NCBI GenBank assembly: GCA_973895155.1
Contig: OZ316897.1
Span: forward strand, 18,848,001 to 18,912,000
Source of the DNA: Marsupella aquatica
Lineage: Eukaryota; Marchantiophyta
Direction: 5' to 3'
DNA: 64,000 nt
Of the stretch, positions 44,148 to 55,414 are shown one piece after another; position 1 is the stretch's first letter; each line of letters starts with the position of its first letter. The notes under the pieces are model-generated. The model ran no database searches, was not told the origin of the DNA, and saw only the letters and a program-made list of their open reading frames with translations. A program made the position numbers and the translations under genes.

Positions 44148-45624
44148 GGAGCAGCATAAACCAATGCTTTATGGATGGCAAAGCACTAGGACTGAGCAAC
44201 GCAAATAACCTTGGCCTATGATTGGAAGCAATCACAAATATTGCAACCTGTATGCCTTTGCCTTCTGTCCAGCAGTGCTCACTCACCCTGCCTTTTTTAA
44301 ATCTGTAAGGGCAACACAAAACAAATAGCAATTGAGTTTCAGCAAAGCATTGGTTCTCAAGTTTTAAAATGGACAGACTTGTTTCATTGTCTGCCTTGTG
44401 CGCAGCAGGCTAAGACCGATCAGGGCAAATAATTTATATATTCAAGTAGTGAGAGCTACAAAATTTGCTGGGACAGTTTTCTAGTTCTGGATCCTGCTGC
44501 GCTTTATATACAGCAGCAACCTGAATTCAATTTTTATAGACCATTAGATTGGGGTGTTTCTTTTCACCACGGCTATTACTTCAATGAAATCACTATTGTT
44601 TCATGTTTACTTCAATAGTCTCGTGGCAATCGAAGGGTTCGGAACTTAACATAGCAGACACAAAAAATGTATGCTAAGCAGGAGGAGAAACAGGGCAATA
44701 GAGCAACATAGCAAGAAGGCAGGGGTAGCATGGCAAAAGGAAAGAGTAAATTGAAACTATGAAACATAGCCAGATTGAAGGGGAAGAAGAGCACAACCTC
44801 TTGCAGCTCCCGTTTCTCCTCCTGTAGCTCCCGATGTAACCTCCCGCAGCTCCCGCAGCACACTGACAAACGGTGAGACCTCCTGCAGCTCTTCCCGCAG
44901 ATCCTGCCTGTTGTGACCTCTTGAAGCTCCACCAATGTGACCTCCCGCACCTCCACCACTTCTCTGTAGCTTAGTTATCCCCAATCATAGCTTGCAGCTC
45001 CTTCCCAATGAGCCCTAAACCACTCCTCGCAGCCGAGCTCGCAGCTTATGACCCGCAGGTTATCACCAATCACAGCTTGTCGCCCTTCGCTGAGGTAGCC
45101 TCCCGCAGCTCCTTTGTAATGTATTGTCCCAAGTCTCCTCCTCACCCACTGGTTATCATCGATTGCACGTCGTCGCCCTTTGCAGCTTTCTGAGACATAT
45201 AGCTCCAACATTAACGCCAAATGCTCCGCAATGTTGCGTGACACTGCAACAATGGATTGGAGCTCTTCCGTGGTAGTAGCTCCCAAGTCCTACCGGCTCA
45301 CCCTAAGCTTTCCTACTCCCCTGACCGCGCACAGCACCCTGATACAGTTTTTGGGAAGAAACGGAGTGCGCACTCCACAAAGCTGTCTCAACTCGCAACT
45401 GAACTCAAATGCGCCCCGCACTCCATGCACATTGCCCACCGCCACATTCCTTTGATGAAAACGCGCACCTCAACCACAAAAACCCTACATTTCACAACTT
45501 GGGCTCGACTCGATATTTGCCGTTGTGCACCTCCAATGCAGATTTGCCGACCACTTTTGTTCCGAGGGCCTACTACAAGAACGCGGGAATTGGAGCACGA
45601 TGTTGATTGTATGATCCAGGGTGT
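44148..45624. other. CACTA1 segment between CACTA2 and the solo LTR; degenerate CAGCTCC-rich stretch
   Basis: It belongs to CACTA1, 5' of the PHD gene. From 44790 to 45200 short words such as ctcccgcagctcc recur irregularly. On minus this gives an open but low-complexity frame rich in Glu, Leu, Val and Arg (44612-44959) and another of 103 codons (44975-45286). Neither has a recognisable domain. They could be remains of 5' exons of the PHD gene or simple repeat drift. Confidence 0.35.
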
Positions 45625-45629
45625 GATCT
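45625..45629. repeat. Solo LTR target-site duplication GATCT (left)
   Basis: GATCT here and at 50320-50324 flank TGTGATGCC ... GCACCACA exactly. Confidence 0.92.
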
Positions 45630-48600
45630 TGTGATGCCTAGACAGGAATCACTCGGCCAGTTAAGTGGGTAAAGCAGAAATGCACCCTGGAAACACCTTA
45701 GTATAGGGACAAAACAAGGAAAATATAAACAATTAGGGGCGACTATGGAACCCGGGCCGAGGCCGGAGGTAAGGACGCTGGGGGTGAAAACTCGATTAGG
45801 GTTAGGGCGCGCTAAGCGTCGGTGGCTAGGAAGGATCAACGGGAGGAAGGACAGGAAGAGGAGAGGGATAAGGAGCGCTTGTAGGAGATGGTGGCTCATT
45901 TGCGAGCACGAACTAGGCAGACGACTACGGGAGGCCAACTACTGTCAGCTGCTTAGGCAAGCACTCGGGGAGAGAGTAGATACCGACGATTGATCTAAGG
46001 AGGGTATGAGCAACGTCAATCAAGCAGCACATTTCTGGGGATGCCTGTTCGAACGGGCAAGTGAGTACATCAAGACTTACAAGGACGAGGAATAAAAAAG
46101 GGCAGCTCGAGAACGGCAGGAGCTTGCTTGATTGTGGGAGCTGCAGAAGACGGCTTTCTTAGGAGGTGAACTCATCAAGGACGAGTTCTTGTGGACTCCT
46201 ACTTCCAATCAGCTCGACGATCTTCTGTTTTGCAAAGACAGCATCATCGGCATTCGAGAGGCCATCAAGAACTGCAACGACATACACTGGGAATTGAAGG
46301 GTAGCACGGAAAGGTGGACCCAGGCAACGGTGCTAGGAGAAACCTCCACGGCAGCAGAGATGAAGAGGAAGGGAGCTGTCAACCATGAAGCCACCCCGGC
46401 AAAAAGAACGAGGTCGGCGGCACCAAAGAAGCCAGCCGAGCAGCAGAGCAGAAGGCAGGGAGAAGCCAAAGTAGAGGAGGTCGATCCCATTAAAGCCATT
46501 CCAACTAGGGATGACACCTGGAAAGGTTGGGCGGCAACCCTACCGGTGGAGGTGCAACTACATTTTGCATGGGAGGAGGATGCATGCTTTACGGCCATGC
46601 AGACCAAGAAGTACCAAGGCTTCATGGCCGGATCCGGCTTAGAGGCCTTTGTAAGATTACCATGGCTGAAGCCGGAAGTACCGGATTCAGACCTATTAGA
46701 ATTCGTGGGGTCATGGGAACCCGAGACCAATTGCACGAGGATATATGGGAAGGATTTCTATCTTACTCCCAAGGTGATTGCCGAAGTGTTTGGCTTGCCG
46801 ATAGGCAATAAGACCAAAGTTGATACCAGGAAGACCTTGCCTGACAAGGAGTTCCGGTCGTTCCCCGGGCCATCAACGAAGAATGGCTTCTTCCGGAACA
46901 CCTACACCAACCCGCACATTGGAGAGATGATCGACTTCTTGCGGGTGACCATGCACTGTAACTTGCCGAGGGCAGAGATCGGCAAGGCACAGGTCTATCT
47001 GGCAGAGAGGCCACACCCAAGCCGGGACTACAACGGGTACCTCCTCAACCAATTGAAGAAGATCTTAAAGGAGGAGCAGCAGGTAATCGGCATGGGGAGC
47101 GTGTCGCGGCTTGGCTATCACATGCCGCTATTGTGCCGGTATGCCAGAGGTCAGACCTTTGCCCCAGTACTTCCCCTGCAGGTAAGGGCACCTGAGGAAG
47201 CTCCAGCACCGAGGCCGGTAGCAGAGAAGCCTCAATCACCTGTTAGCCCTACGATCGAGCAGGTGTTTAGGCCAAGGACAGAGGACTTGCCGATGCAGCA
47301 ACCAGGCATGCAGAATCTGCTGAAACTACTGGAGAAAGAAAAGAGATCGGCATCTGCAACGACAACGGCAACGGCAACAATGCAGAACATTGCTCCAGAG
47401 GTAGGCCTACACCGGCTTACAAGGGAAAACCCCTTTACTGGAGACAAGGAAAGAATCAGGCCAGAATCCAAGCGGGGTGTTCGAATGTACGTGGGAGTCT
47501 CAAGCTCTGAATCTGAGGCAGAATTTCCTGAAGCTCCTACGGATGAAGAGGAGAGGGAGAAGCCGGAAGTCCAAGAAGTAGAGGAGGCAGTGGAGGACTG
47601 CAGCCATGATAACTTCGGCTATGGGTCGGACCATCACGTTCCAGGAGTAAGGACCTGTGGCCGGTTCATCCCCACACTTCCAAGAGTAGTACGAGGGGAC
47701 CCCAACCAACAGAGTAGCCCTGAGTCTCCCCCACCAGATGTTGCTCCCCCGAGCTTTGACGACATAAAACAGACGGCGCAGGAATTTCAGGAGCGAATCA
47801 GGCAGGAAGAAGAGGCAGCCCTGGCTAGAGAAAAGGATTTGCCAGGAGAAGATTGGCCGGAGGACATCAAGCGGCTAGCCAAAAAAGGAAGCAAACCTCT
47901 AGCCACGATTGAAGAGATCCGCAAGACGGCTTGGGAGCAGAGGCCGCGGTGGATGATGCCGATGACTTCTACTTCCTCCACCTATGCTAAAGACAGAGCC
48001 ATGGAGTACGGGGAGATGTGTGGAGAACTGGCGCTCAGCATATTTGGGGAGGAGTTGGAGCAGGGACCCTTTTTCCAGAGGGAGATGTTGGAGAAGCGCC
48101 AATTAGAAGAAGCGGTGGCCTTGGAAAGAAGCAAGAAGGACGAGGTCATCCGTCGGCTTAGGGAAAGGGAAGCCAAAATCAAGGACCTAAGGGTGGCCAA
48201 GAAAGCCCAAGATGAGCTGCGGATTAAGCGGCATGAGCTAAATATCATGCAGGGCCAGTTGGATACCGCACAATCTGATAATCGGATGATCGAGAATCTA
48301 CTGACGCGGACCCAAGGAGAGTTGGCCGATACGATCAAAGAGAGGGAGAAGTGGAAGCGAGAGCTGAGGAATGCAGAGGAGGCCCACATAACAGCCAACA
48401 GCCGGGCCATGGCGGAGACCCAAAGAAAGGAATGGGCGTTGAAGGGGGAGCTCAAGAAAATCCGCGGAGCCCTTGAGCAGAAGGAGGCCGAGTTAGGGAA
48501 ATCCTATCAAGGGATTATGGCGCTGCAGCAGGAGCTTGCGTCCCTGACGGCCAGCTTCAAGGCCGACCTAAGGGAGAAGGATGAGATGCTCGATCAAACT

Positions 48601-50319
48601 TACGCAAAGATGAACCAGATGGAGTCTGTCATCATTGCAGAACTCGACAAGGAGCTACGAGCAACCCGGGAGGAGAGGGCTACCTTGAAGAAAGAACTGG
48701 AGGAGGCCCATAGGGAATGGGAGGAAGCCCAAAAGGAACTAGAAGAGGCGCGCAAGGACCTGGATGAGACCCAGGAGGAGTTGGAGGAAATCACGAGGAA
48801 GATGGAGAACCTACAGCGGCGGGCCGACAACCAAACAGAGCGGCTGAAGAAACAAGCCGCAGTATTTAAGTGCTTGTCTTCATCAGGCCCAACTCCAATT
48901 GGGGCAACCAAGTTACCAGGAGTGGTACTGGCCGAAGAACAAGCCGCGCCACCTGCACCAGTGCCGGAAGTAAGTGGGAAGGGGAAGGGACCAGCTGCCG
49001 AACCAGAAAAGAAGAAGAAGCGGAAACCTTCAGGGTCAAGGAGTAATACGACTCCACAGGCCGTGGTGACCAAGGAGGTAGACCCAGCACCAACCTCCGG
49101 CATGAACACGGCAATATATCCCGCTATCATCAAAGGTGGGGAAGGTGCGGCCCAAGCCGAACTACTCAGTAATGAGGCTGGTATCCCAGATCTGCCTCTT
49201 GAGCAGGCCGGGGAGGCTGTAGCCGAGGCTGAGGCCGTAGCCGAGAATGATTCCCGAGCCGATGCCGATGGTGGACCCAGTCAGGCCGATGGAAAGTTGA
49301 CTCAGTCAAGGGCAGGTAATCTGTCAGAAAACGAACCTACGACAGTGGCTGAGGAGGAAGCGTTGGGGGCGTCCATTGAGGATCCACCACCGGTGTCGTG
49401 ACGGTGCAAGGGCGCCGTTCCTTTTAGGAAAGGCGGACGTGGAGGGAGGAGGCGTGAGTGGGCAGGGCGAGCGCTGATTTCCAAGTTTAGGATTAGGATC
49501 AGGACCAGGAGCGGCCCTGACACTTAGCTTAGTGGGATTGCGGTTCCACTAGTAGGAGCAACACTTGTGCTCCTGCCTTGCTGTACATAGGTAGATCTAG
49601 GCAAGTAGATTACTGTTAGGTAGATTAGGCTTACGCTGCAAAGAATTAGACGGATCCACTACCAGGATAAGTACCTGGGCAGCGGGGAGCTCAGGGCCTC
49701 TTCTTTAGCAAGTTTTTAGTTTGCACCAGCCGGGCTGGGATCAAGTAGTAAGAGAAGCTCTCGGTTAGTCATACAGTGACCCTTGTGTATATTCATGTTT
49801 CCTCATGCCTAAGAGCTGAATAGAGTTGGCCTCACGGCTTAGTTCGCAGAGCTTGTGTATGAGATGTACTGTTTGTATGGCAAGTGCATGGTATGACTCA
49901 GTCAGAAGGAGTCATTTTGCTATTTGTGTGTCGCATTAACTTGTGTGAAGAGTGCCCACATCAACTAATAGAGGAAGGAAAGTAAGCAGGGGAGTGAGAG
50001 TTGGATGTGTCGAGCTAAGAGAGGTCTTAGCGGCTTAACCAAGCCTATTGGGGATCATTCCGGCGGCGGAATCCAAACATACCTAACAAGACGGAGGGGA
50101 AGACAAGGGAAGGCCTAGATTAGGCCGACTACGTATCTCATGACCCGATGAAGGATCTGTCCAGTATATGTGTGTAAATGTTAATAGTAGTAGTAGAAGA
50201 AGGTTAGTAGCGTCCCATGCCGCTAAGCCACGGAAACGGCCTCACCAAGCGCGAAACCTGCAGGAATCGGCTTGAGTTGGGGGGTTGCTTGGGTTTAGGG
50301 AGCCATGGGACGCACCACA
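45630..50319 (+). mobile_element. Solo LTR (4,690 bp) of the same Ty3 family
   Basis: It begins TGTGATGCCTAGACAGG and ends GGGACGCACCACA, matching the 5' LTR of the 13317-26312 element along its length but in opposite orientation. Both sides carry GATCT. No internal gag or pol sequence or primer-binding site follows its end, so the internal region was lost by LTR-LTR recombination. It is more diverged from the two LTRs of the full element than they are from each other, so it is older. Confidence 0.92.
45745..49401 (+). pseudogene. LTR-encoded ~1,218-codon coiled-coil ORF (solo LTR copy, longest)
   Basis: A single frame from ATG (MEPGPRPEV) at 45745 to TGA at 49401, interrupted by three stops near the N-terminus: TGA 45991-45993 (CGA in the 5' LTR copy), TAA 46093-46095 and TGA 46129-46131. 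From 46132 it is open for 1,089 codons with no frameshift. In order: an Arg-rich N-terminus (RRWWLICEHELGR), a Lys/Arg linker (KRTRSAAPKK), a central domain (FYLTPKVIAEVFGLPIG to LGYHMPLLCRYARG), a Pro/Glu linker, then coiled coil from about residue 700 to 1050 with clear heptads, a KKKKRKPSG nuclear-localisation-like patch, and an Ala/Glu tail. The length of the open frame in an old, solo copy hints at past constraint. The central domain resembles Athila-type ORF1 or plant transposon-protein domains; no catalytic motif is seen. Confidence 0.8.
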
Positions 50320-50324
50320 GATCT
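50320..50324. repeat. Solo LTR target-site duplication GATCT (right)
   Basis: Second copy of GATCT, directly after the terminal CACCACA. Confidence 0.92.
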
Positions 50325-51680
50325 CAGCCGTTGGCACTTGTGTAGGTGCCAAAAATCTAATACCTCTCCACTAGGTTGGACAATTTAATACCTCTCCACT
50401 AGGTTATAAACTTAATACCTCTCCATTATTGGTTTGCAAAAAACCCAATGAAGGTTATGGTATATCCAATTTAAAGAGAGCCCTAAAGGTCATGGCTGTT
50501 TGTGTAGGTGCCAACAAGAATGTTAAGGACGCATGTTATATATTAAAAATGATGCCCACAATATAAAAGGTCCTTTTGGACCAAGGGAAAACCTTGGTTT
50601 TCTAACTTGGTGCTCTAGAGTTATGGCTCAAAATCACATTGACCCTAAACCCATAACCCGCCCCTCATTTAAACAAATTAATCCTTCATGGGAGGTGAGG
50701 GTGTTGTGGATTACATTAGTGTAATTAACTATGTACCGGCCATGGTTTTTGAGTGATAGGTTATGTCTGCAAAAATATATGCATGCATGAACACAATTTT
50801 GGACTACCTTATTAGTCTCACCATATGATAGTGATACTCATCCAAATGTTAGCATTTAATAGCTTTCCACTCGTGACTCAATTGAGAGAAACCTCGAGAG
50901 AAACCCTCAGTCATGACTCAAGCACATTTATAGGGCAACTATTAGTTTCATATAGACATATGTATAGTATGTGTACTTTTGTACATGCCCTTGCCAACAC
51001 CCTCGTCTAGGGCCCACTTCACGGGCCCCTTACATGCGACATGACCACTACATATGAGGCTATGTTGTCTAAGAGTTTTTGAGAGCATTACACCAAAGCA
51101 TTAACAAGTGAGCCTTCCCATGACTATATGACCTCCAATATGCCAACATTAATGGTTTCCAATATGACAGCGTGAGTGACCCCATGTTTAGTCCTCAGAT
51201 TGAAGCACCATTTAATTCAAATGACCCAATGAACTCCCTTGTACCTCCAAAGAGAACCCCCCAATAGCCTTTGTAAAGACCACATTTCCAGTCATTTGGT
51301 ACTTTTGACTTCTAGTATGACAACCAAGATTACCCTAATTTGAGGTGTTTTCATTAATGACCACATATGCAGTCAATTGCTCCAAATGACCTCCAATATG
51401 ACTACCAAGATGACCCTTATTGTAGTCATTGGCATTAATGACAGATATTATGTGAAAATGACCCAATAAAGAGTATACTACCTCTCAGAGTGCCCCCTTA
51501 CAATTCCTTTGAAATTTAATAGAATATATCCAAAATCCAAATGTCGGCACAAACATGACATAGTTATATAGAAGGACATAGTCTTCCACTAGTATTGCAC
51601 TATATCTCTCTTGGAGAGACAAAAAAATAATTTGTTTGCCTTTGGAACGGATGGTATGCATGCATGGTGATACTTTTGGC
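50325..51680. other. CACTA1 right arm, proximal part; no gene recognised
   Basis: Non-coding. 50345-50440 holds three copies of a unit containing taatacctctccactaggtt. From about 51050 onward ATGACC and GTCATT words typical of the CACTA1 arms become frequent. Confidence 0.55.
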
Positions 51681-54480
51681 AAATCACTCCAAAGTTGTAT
51701 GACTTGGGAGTGATTTTCCCCAATGTTGGATCATCCCTTAAGTAATTGCAAAAACATGGCACAAATGACTTCCAAACGGACGGCCAAAATGACCCTTACT
51801 GCAGTCTTTGGCATTAATGACACACTATTCCTCCAAAATGACCCAATGAAGATTACAACACCTACTCACAATGCCCCGACACTATTCATATGCAAAATGG
51901 AGTATTCCCCATCCAAATACCGGCACAAACATGACACAATTACATCACAAGATGACAACCTTCCATTGGTGTTGCGCTACTTCTTGGAGAGACAAAAAAT
52001 GGCTCCATTTGCGTTTGGATACGGTGGTATGCATCCATGGTGACACTTTTGGAAAATCACTCCAAAGTCGTATGACTTGGGAGTGATTTCCCCAAGGGTG
52101 CATCATGCATTAAGTAAACGCAAAAACATGTGTCCAAAGTGTTTATGTCGCAACTAGTGCTTGGACAATGATGAGTATAGTGTCCCGCACCTAGTGGAGA
52201 ATTTCTCACCTCTATGTGGGGCCACATGGCACTCTAGGGCCCACCTTCAACCCCTAGCCCCAAATTGGTCATTTGTGCTTCTGTTTAATGACTGCATGGG
52301 GGACCACACAAATGACCACAAGTCTAGTCACTTGACTTATATGACATACCATATGACAATATTAATGACTCTACTTGTAGTCATTGGCATTATGACACAA
52401 ATTTGTCTAAAAATGACCCAATAAAGATTACACTACATCCTTCATTGCCCCATCACTATTCATTTGCAAAATAGAATATTCCCCATCCAAACAAAGGCAC
52501 AAACATGACACAATTACATGGAAGGATGATAGTCTTCCATTGGTGTTGCGCTACTTCGTGCAGAAACAAAAAATGGCTTCATTTCCCTTTGGATAGGATG
52601 GTATGCATCAATGGTGACACTTTTGGCAAATCACTCCAAAGTTGTATGACTTGGGAGTGATTTCCCCAAGATTGTATCATCCCTTAAGTAAACACAGAAA
52701 TGAGACCAAAGTGCTAATGATGCAACTAGTGGTTGGAGAATCGTAAATATAGTATTTGGCACATAGTGGAGGGGTTGCGAGCTCTATGTGGGGCTACATG
52801 GCACTCTAGCGCCGACCTCCAGCCCTTAGCCCCAAATTGGTCATTCAGGCTTGTCTTCAATGACCCTTCAAATGACAACAAGTCCAGTCATTTGACTTAT
52901 ATGACATCCTAAATGACAATTTCAATGACCCTATTTGTAGTCATTGGCACTTATGACACAACTTTGCGCAAAAATGACCCAATGGGGGCCATAGTACCTC
53001 CAAAGAGAGCCTGCTTTAGATTCCTTGGAAGGTCTGAATATTCCTCTTCTCTAAGCCCGCACCCACACCATACCAGGAAGCACGACTCCCCTGCCCATTC
53101 CATTGGTGCAACACTACCTCTTGGAGAACCAAAAACCAATTTTTATTTGCCTTTGGATGGGATGGTATACATCCATGGTTGCACTTTTGGCAAATCACTC
53201 CAAAGTCGTACGACTTGGGAGTGATTTCCCCAAAGGTGCATCATGCCTCAAGTAAACGCAAAAACATGTGTCCAAAGTGTTTATGTCGCAACTAGTGGGT
53301 GGACAATGATGAGTATAGTGTCCCGCACCCAGTGGAGGGGTTCTCACCTCTATGTGGGGCCCCATGGCACTCTAGGGCCCACCTCCAGCCCCTAGCCCCA
53401 AACTGGTCATTTGTGCTTTTCCTTAATGACTGCATAAGGGACCCCTCAAATGACCACAAATCCAGTCATTAGACTGATATGACACTCCATATGACAGTTT
53501 TAATGACCATACTTTTAGTCATTGGCATTTATGACGGGCCATTGCTCACATATGACCCAATAAAGGCCCTAGTACCTCCAACTAGAGCCAACTCTAGATT
53601 CCTTGCAAGATTGGAATATTCCTCTTCGCTAAACCCGCACCCACACCATACTGAGAAGCACAACTCCCTTGCCCATTCCATTGGTGCATCACTACCTCTT
53701 GGGGAACCAAAAAACAACTTTTATTTGCCTTTGGATGTGATGGTATGCATGCATGGTGACACTTTTGGAAAATCACTCCAAAGTCATACGACTTGGGAGT
53801 GATTTCCCCAAAGGTGCATCATGCCTTAAGTAAACGCAAAAACATGTGTCCAAAGTGTTTATGTCGCAACTAGTGGTTGGACAATGATGAGTATAGTGTC
53901 CCGCACCTAGTGGAGGGGTTCTCACCTCTATGTGGGGCCCCATGGCACTCTAGGGCCCATTTCCAGCCCTAGCCCCAAACTGGTCATTTGTGCTTGTGTT
54001 TAATGACTGCATGAGGGACCACACAAATGACCACAAGTCTCGTCACTTGACTGATATGACATACCATATGACAGTTTAATGACTCTACTTGTAGTCATTG
54101 GCATTATGACACAAATTTGTCTAAAAATGACCCAATAAAGATTACACTACATCCTTCATTGCCCCATCACTATTCATTTGCAAAATAGAATATTCCCCAT
54201 CCAAACAAAGGCACAAACATGACACAATTACAACAAAGGATGACAACCTTCCATTGGTATTGCCCTACTTCTTGGAGAGACAAAAAAGTTTCATTTGCCT
54301 TTGGATACGATAGTATGCGCGCATCTATATATGGTGACAGTTCTGGAAAATCACTCCAAAGGTGTATGACTTGGGAGTGATTTCCCCAAAGCTAGGTGCA
54401 TCATGCCTAAAGTAAATGCAAGACATGTGTTCAAATTGCTAATCCGCAACTAGTGGGAGGACAATGATGAGTATTGTGTC
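51681..54480. repeat. Tandem array of ~570-bp units in the CACTA1 right arm
   Basis: A conserved marker (aaatcactccaaag, then gacttgggagtgatttcccc) occurs at 51681, 52054, 52628, 53192, 53769 and 54348. The spacing is about 373, 574, 564, 577 and 579 bases. Units share the long segment 'atgatgagtatagtgtcccgcac ... ggtcatttgtgctt' in diverged form, plus ATGAC words. Short frames inside are by-products of the repeats, not genes. Confidence 0.88.
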
Positions 54481-55396
54481 CCGCACTTAGTGGAAGGGTT
54501 ATCAACCATATCAATGACTCTACAATTATGACCGGTGTCTGGAATGACTATTGAGTATTTTAATTTTCATATCTCTTGGGTTCTTTAATGACTCTATAAA
54601 TAGTCATTTATGCAATAAGTCCATAATGACTGTATGTTATTGTAAACATTGAATATCGTAATTTTTAGATTGACCCTATATTTAGTCATTTATGCGACAA
54701 GTCCATCATGACAGTATGTTATTGTAAACACCGATATATCCTAATTTCAAGAATGACTATGAAATTAGTCATTTATGAGAGAAGTCCATAATGACAGTAT
54801 GTTCTTGTAAACACTGATATATCCTAATTTCAAGATTGACCCTAGAGTTAGTCATTTATGAGAGAAGTCCATAATGACGGTATGTTCTTGTAAACACTGA
54901 TATGTCCTAATTTCAAGATTGACCTTAGAGTTAGTCATTTATGGGAGGAGTCCATAATGACAATATGTTGTTGTAAACACTGATATATTCTCATTTTCAG
55001 ATTGACCCTATATTTTGTCATTTAACACCGTTGGTTAAAATGACGGTAATACATTTTTTGTCATTTATCACCGTTGTCCAAAATGACCTAAATAGATTTT
55101 TGGTCATTTCTATCATTGTCTAGAGTGACTATAATGTTGCTAAACACTGATTTATCATTGTTGTTATTATTTGCGTCATTTAAGACACGTGTCTAAATTG
55201 ACCATTTAGGAAAATTGGGTCATTTTGGTCGCATCAGTCATTACAGACATTATACAAAATGACGCAAAAGTTAACATTTTGTCATTTCAGTCTGTTGGTC
55301 ATTGTGGATAGTCATTCCCCTACATTCTTTTTGTGTCATTAGAAATTTTGGTCATTTATTTATCTCTGTCATTGGGTGATTGGTCATAAAGGGCCC
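54481..55396. repeat. CACTA1 right subterminal repeats (AGTCATTT / ATGAC type)
   Basis: About four diverged copies of a unit near 120 bases (agtcatttatgagagaagtc followed by cataatgac) and then tightly packed gtcattt / aaatgac words up to the inverted repeat. The same words occur in the left arm at 8085-8800. Confidence 0.8.
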
Positions 55397-55414
55397 TGTT
55401 TTCTTCTAGTGATA
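55397..55414. repeat. CACTA1 right end: terminal inverted repeat and ATA duplication
   Basis: TGTTTTCTTCTAGTG (55397-55411) then ATA (55412-55414). Inverse of the left end with one mismatch in 15. Confidence 0.93.

Larger units (their letters stand above)
8070..55411 (-). mobile_element. CACTA1: 47.3-kb En/Spm-type DNA transposon with nested insertions
   Basis: The ends are matching CACTA inverted repeats flanked by ATA. The element carries, on minus, a PHD-finger protein (32336-32995), a Tnp2-type transposase (27791-31751) and a TNPA-like gene of the Ptta/En/Spm family (5' part 26313-27372, 3' part 11573-13316). Three later insertions sit inside it: a Ty3 element (13317-26312), CACTA2 (33108-44144) and a solo LTR (45630-50319). 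Removing them and their duplications leaves about 18.6 kb, large for CACTA but within the known range. The left arm (8085-8800) and right arm (50325-55411) are full of short repeats built on ATGAC/GTCAT, as expected for subterminal transposase-binding repeats. The element landed inside a DUF7869-like gene. Confidence 0.9.

Noticed and set aside
44612-45286. Minus-strand Glu/Leu/Arg-rich frames as 5' exons of the PHD gene
   Set aside because: Low-complexity repeats with no domain and no clear splice link across CACTA2; left as undetermined.
45630-50319. Solo LTR region read as an independent gene or a full retroelement
   Set aside because: Its ends, GATCT duplication and match to the LTRs of the 13317-26312 element define it as a single LTR; no gag, pol or primer-binding site is present.
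52913-53802. Pairs of similar ~105-codon frames in the CACTA1 right arm
   Set aside because: They are the same segment of two ~570-bp tandem units, so the similarity shows duplication, not coding constraint.
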